Source: Hyphomicrobiales bacterium
GTDB taxonomy: Bacteria; Pseudomonadota; Alphaproteobacteria; Rhizobiales; OSC116
Length of the DNA: 64,000 nucleotides
Direction: 5' to 3'
NCBI GenBank assembly: GCA_013214705.1
Contig: JABSRZ010000004.1
Coordinates: forward strand, 248,001 to 312,000
The notes under the pieces are model-generated. The model was not told where the DNA came from. It did no database searches and was given only the letters and a program-made list of their open reading frames with translations. Shown in pieces: positions 61,214-64,000 of the stretch. Each line of letters starts with the position of its first letter. The stretch's first letter is position 1. The translations under genes were made by a program, and so were the position numbers.

Positions 61214-62623
61214 TTAACCATAAAATATCTTCCCGGGATTCATAATATTATCGGGGTCTAGAGCCTGTTTAATGGCAAACATAACATCCAACCCAGCACC
61301 ATGTTCGGCGCGCATATATTTGGCTTTTCCACTGCCAATGCCATGCTCGCCAGTGCAAGTGCCTTCATAATCAAGCGCGCGCTGTGCCAGCCTGTCCAAA
61401 AATTTCTTAACCTGCGCCATATGGTCTGCAGAATTTTCATCAAAATTCAGCAAAACATGAAAATTGCCATCACCCGCATGGCCAACAATCGGCCCAATCA
61501 AGCCAGAATCAACTATATCTTGCTGGGTTTCGACCACGCATTTGGCAAAATTACTAATCGGCACGCATACGTCGGTGGATAAGTGCGACATGCCCGGGGC
61601 CAGGTCACAAGCCGCCCAATAAACATCGTGCCGGGCTTTCCACAATTGGCTTCGTGCTTCCGCGTTTGTGGCGGCTTTAAAATCGTCCGAGCCAAATTCA
61701 GCCGCAATGTCTTTAAACAGGTCGACCTGTTCCGGACAAGAAATATCAGTGCCATGAAACTCCAAAAACAAAGTCGGTTTTTGCGCCAATTCTAATTTGG
61801 AATAAACGTTGCAGGCTTTCACCTGCACCTCGTCGAGCAACTCAATCCGCGCCATCGGCACCCCGGCTTGAATGGTCATAATAACCGCTTCGCAAGCTTG
61901 CTCTATGCTATCAAAACTACAAACCGCCGATATCATTTTTTCGGGTGTGCCATATAATTTCAAAGTTAATTCGGTAATGATGCCAAGCGTACCTTCGCTG
62001 CCAATCATCAGCCGCGCTAGGTCATAACCAGCCGAGGTTTTTTTGGCGCGCGCACTGGTTTTGACAATTTCACCATCGGGCATAACCACGGTTAAATTAA
62101 TGACATTGTCTCGCATTGTGCCATAGCGCACGGCATTTGTGCCCGAGGCGCGGGTGGCGGCCATGCCAGCCAAAGTGGCCTCTGCACCCGGGTCGACCGG
62201 AAAAAACAACCCGGTATCGCGTAAATAAATGTTCAATTCTTGGCGCGTCACCCCGGCCTGCACAATCACATCCAAATCTTCCGCATGCAATTTCACAATT
62301 TCAGTCATTAGCGATAAATCCACACAAATACCGCCATATAGTGCCGCAATATGTCCTTCGAGCGAACTACCTGCGCCAAACGGCACAATGGGCACTTTAT
62401 GCGATGCGCATATTTTCACAATGGCCGCCACTTGCTCTGTCGATTGCGCAAAAGCCACTGCTTCTGGCGCTTTCATCGCATGATAGGTAAGTTCGCCACC
62501 GCCATGCTGCTTTCTCACCGCTGGGCTGGTGACTAATTTGTCTCCCAATAAGTCGGTAAGTTCGCCGATTGCCAAATTCACATCGCCATATGAAGATTGA
62601 TAAGGTGCCAATTTTTGTGTCAT
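61214..62623 (-). CDS. FAD-binding oxidase/dehydrogenase (GlcD/D-lactate dehydrogenase type)
   Basis: VPIVPFGAGSSLEGHIAALYGGICVDLSLM, LMIGSEGTLGIITELTLKLYG, GEHGIGSGKAKYM. Confidence 0.95.
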   Translation of the reverse strand: MTQKLAPYQSSYGDVNLAIGELTDLLGDKLVTSPAVRKQHGGGELTYHAMKAPEAVAFAQSTEQVAAIVKICASHKVPIVPFGAGSSLEGHIAALYGGICVDLSLMTEIVKLHAEDLDVIVQAGVTRQELNIYLRDTGLFFPVDPGAEATLAGMAATRASGTNAVRYGTMRDNVINLTVVMPDGEIVKTSARAKKTSAGYDLARLMIGSEGTLGIITELTLKLYGTPEKMISAVCSFDSIEQACEAVIMTIQAGVPMARIELLDEVQVKACNVYSKLELAQKPTLFLEFHGTDISCPEQVDLFKDIAAEFGSDDFKAATNAEARSQLWKARHDVYWAACDLAPGMSHLSTDVCVPISNFAKCVVETQQDIVDSGLIGPIVGHAGDGNFHVLLNFDENSADHMAQVKKFLDRLAQRALDYEGTCTGEHGIGSGKAKYMRAEHGAGLDVMFAIKQALDPDNIMNPGKIFYG

Positions 62624-62740
62624 AATAATTTCCATGCCGCTAGATATATTAATCTATGTACAATTCAACAAATGTTTAGGTTATTTTAAACATAAACATT
62701 TATTTTAACCACTAATATTAACTAAGTTTACCCAAATATT

Positions 62741-64000
62741 ATGAACAGTCCCATCAAGGCTATTAATAAATTTATATTCAAATATATAGCGCCAAATGCG
62801 AGTTACTTTTGGTCGACCAGACAACCATTAGTGTGGTTATTCGCGCTCATCATTGGCATTGTGGTGGCTTATTCGGCCATTTTATTTAGACAATTCATCA
62901 GCGCCATCCAATTTTTATGGATTGGTGAAACCTCCGAAATATTTTTTGATCAATTAGCCGATGTGCCGCTATATTTGCGCATTCTAGTGCCAACATTTGG
63001 TGGTTTAGTGGTTGGCGTTTTGGTTTATTATTTTTCGCCAGACAAACGCCCAGAAGGCGTTGCCGATGTCATCGGCGCGCGGGCCAAAGGCACGGCATAT
63101 ATTTCCATCAAACGCGGCATAGCCAACATAGTTGCCGCGGGCATTTCACTTGGGGTTGGCGGCAGCGCTGGCCGCGAAGGCCCAATTGTGCATTTTGGCG
63201 CTTCAATTGCTTCTAGTTTTGCCAAATTTATTAACATTCCGCCTTCATCACGGCGCTCACTATTTGGTGCGGGCGTGGCGGCTGCGGTTACCGCCAGTTT
63301 TAATGCACCTATTGCGGGGGTATTATTTGCACTCGAAGTTATATTAGGCCATTTTGCAGTCGCCGCCTTTGTGCCCATCGTCATTGCATCGGTGGTCGCC
63401 ACCTTAATTGTACGTTTTCATTTGGGCGATTTTCCGGGTTTTATCATACCCGAATATACCATTTCTTCGGTTTGGGAATTCCCTGCCTTTGCCTTATTAG
63501 GCATTGTGGCTGCCGTTGCGGCCATTGGCTTTCAATCGACCATTCGGCTGTGCGAAAAACTGGCAAATATGGTCAAAATCCACCTAATCATTCGCCCGGC
63601 CATTGGCGGTTTTATCATCGCCATTATGGCACTTTCTGTGCCCGAAATCATCGGCATCGGCTATGAAGCCACCAACAAAGCGTTGCAAGGCAATTATACA
63701 TTGGCCACATTGTTTTTATTGATAGCCGCCAAAACAGTGGCCGTTGGCATCACCTTGGCATCACGTTTAGTCGGCGGGGTATTTTCGCCAGCCTTATACA
63801 TCGGCGCGATGACTGGTGGGGCCTTTGGCTTACTGGCCTCAATGGTGTTTCCCGAATTGTCGTCCGAAACCGGGCTTTATGCCATTATCGGCATGGGTTC
63901 GGTGGCCGCCGCTGTGCTGGGTGCGCCCATATCCACCGTGCTCATTGTGTTCGAGCTAACGGCCGATTACCATATAACATTGGCTTTGTTATTTTCGGTA
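62741..64000 (+). CDS. ClC-type chloride channel/antiporter, truncated by window end
   Basis: Own translation from ATG 62741: GVGGSAGREGPIVHFGA, FNAPIAGVLFALEV, GGVFSPALYIGAMTGGAFG; open to 64000 and absent from the ORF track. Confidence 0.93.
   Translation, partial: MNSPIKAINKFIFKYIAPNASYFWSTRQPLVWLFALIIGIVVAYSAILFRQFISAIQFLWIGETSEIFFDQLADVPLYLRILVPTFGGLVVGVLVYYFSPDKRPEGVADVIGARAKGTAYISIKRGIANIVAAGISLGVGGSAGREGPIVHFGASIASSFAKFINIPPSSRRSLFGAGVAAAVTASFNAPIAGVLFALEVILGHFAVAAFVPIVIASVVATLIVRFHLGDFPGFIIPEYTISSVWEFPAFALLGIVAAVAAIGFQSTIRLCEKLANMVKIHLIIRPAIGGFIIAIMALSVPEIIGIGYEATNKALQGNYTLATLFLLIAAKTVAVGITLASRLVGGVFSPALYIGAMTGGAFGLLASMVFPELSSETGLYAIIGMGSVAAAVLGAPISTVLIVFELTADYHITLALLFSV

Overview
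This is a 64-kb alphaproteobacterial chromosome segment, moderately AT-rich and densely coding. The lineage call rests on a permuted two-piece tmRNA, an SspB-fumC-RHH block, and thyA/folA, hflKC-degP, ilvIHC and miaA/serB blocks. Main contents: (1) A ~17-kb catabolic locus (about 2.5-19.7 kb) with a UgpABC/MalFGK-type ABC importer, a LacI regulator, HisD-like and SDR dehydrogenases, a bicupin, a MetE-C-like protein, an alpha/beta hydrolase, an RraA-type aldolase, an AKR, an enolase-superfamily dehydratase and three proteins carrying about five NTF2/SnoaL-like domains. Two LacI-type operators flank overlapping divergent promoters at 15.04-15.12 kb. (2) Three copies of a ~450-510 bp imperfect palindromic element (about 1.95-2.46, 34.65-35.13 and 47.27-47.74 kb), each between convergent genes and in the same orientation. 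(3) A circularly permuted tmRNA gene (acceptor piece first, 13-nt spacer, coding piece with tag ANDNYAEEVRLAA). It is followed by a ~113-115 bp tandem structured repeat that also duplicates the tmRNA 3' end. An SspB adaptor gene lies 3 kb downstream. (4) Housekeeping genes, two MCPs, a PAS sensor, an FtsX-type ABC exporter, an AraC/PhyH pair, a GMC oxidoreductase, a BenE/XRE-cupin divergent pair, a large AsmA protein, an FAD oxidase and a ClC channel that runs off the window end. No tRNA, rRNA, CRISPR or prophage was recognised. All family calls are by eye from the supplied translations; no database search was run.
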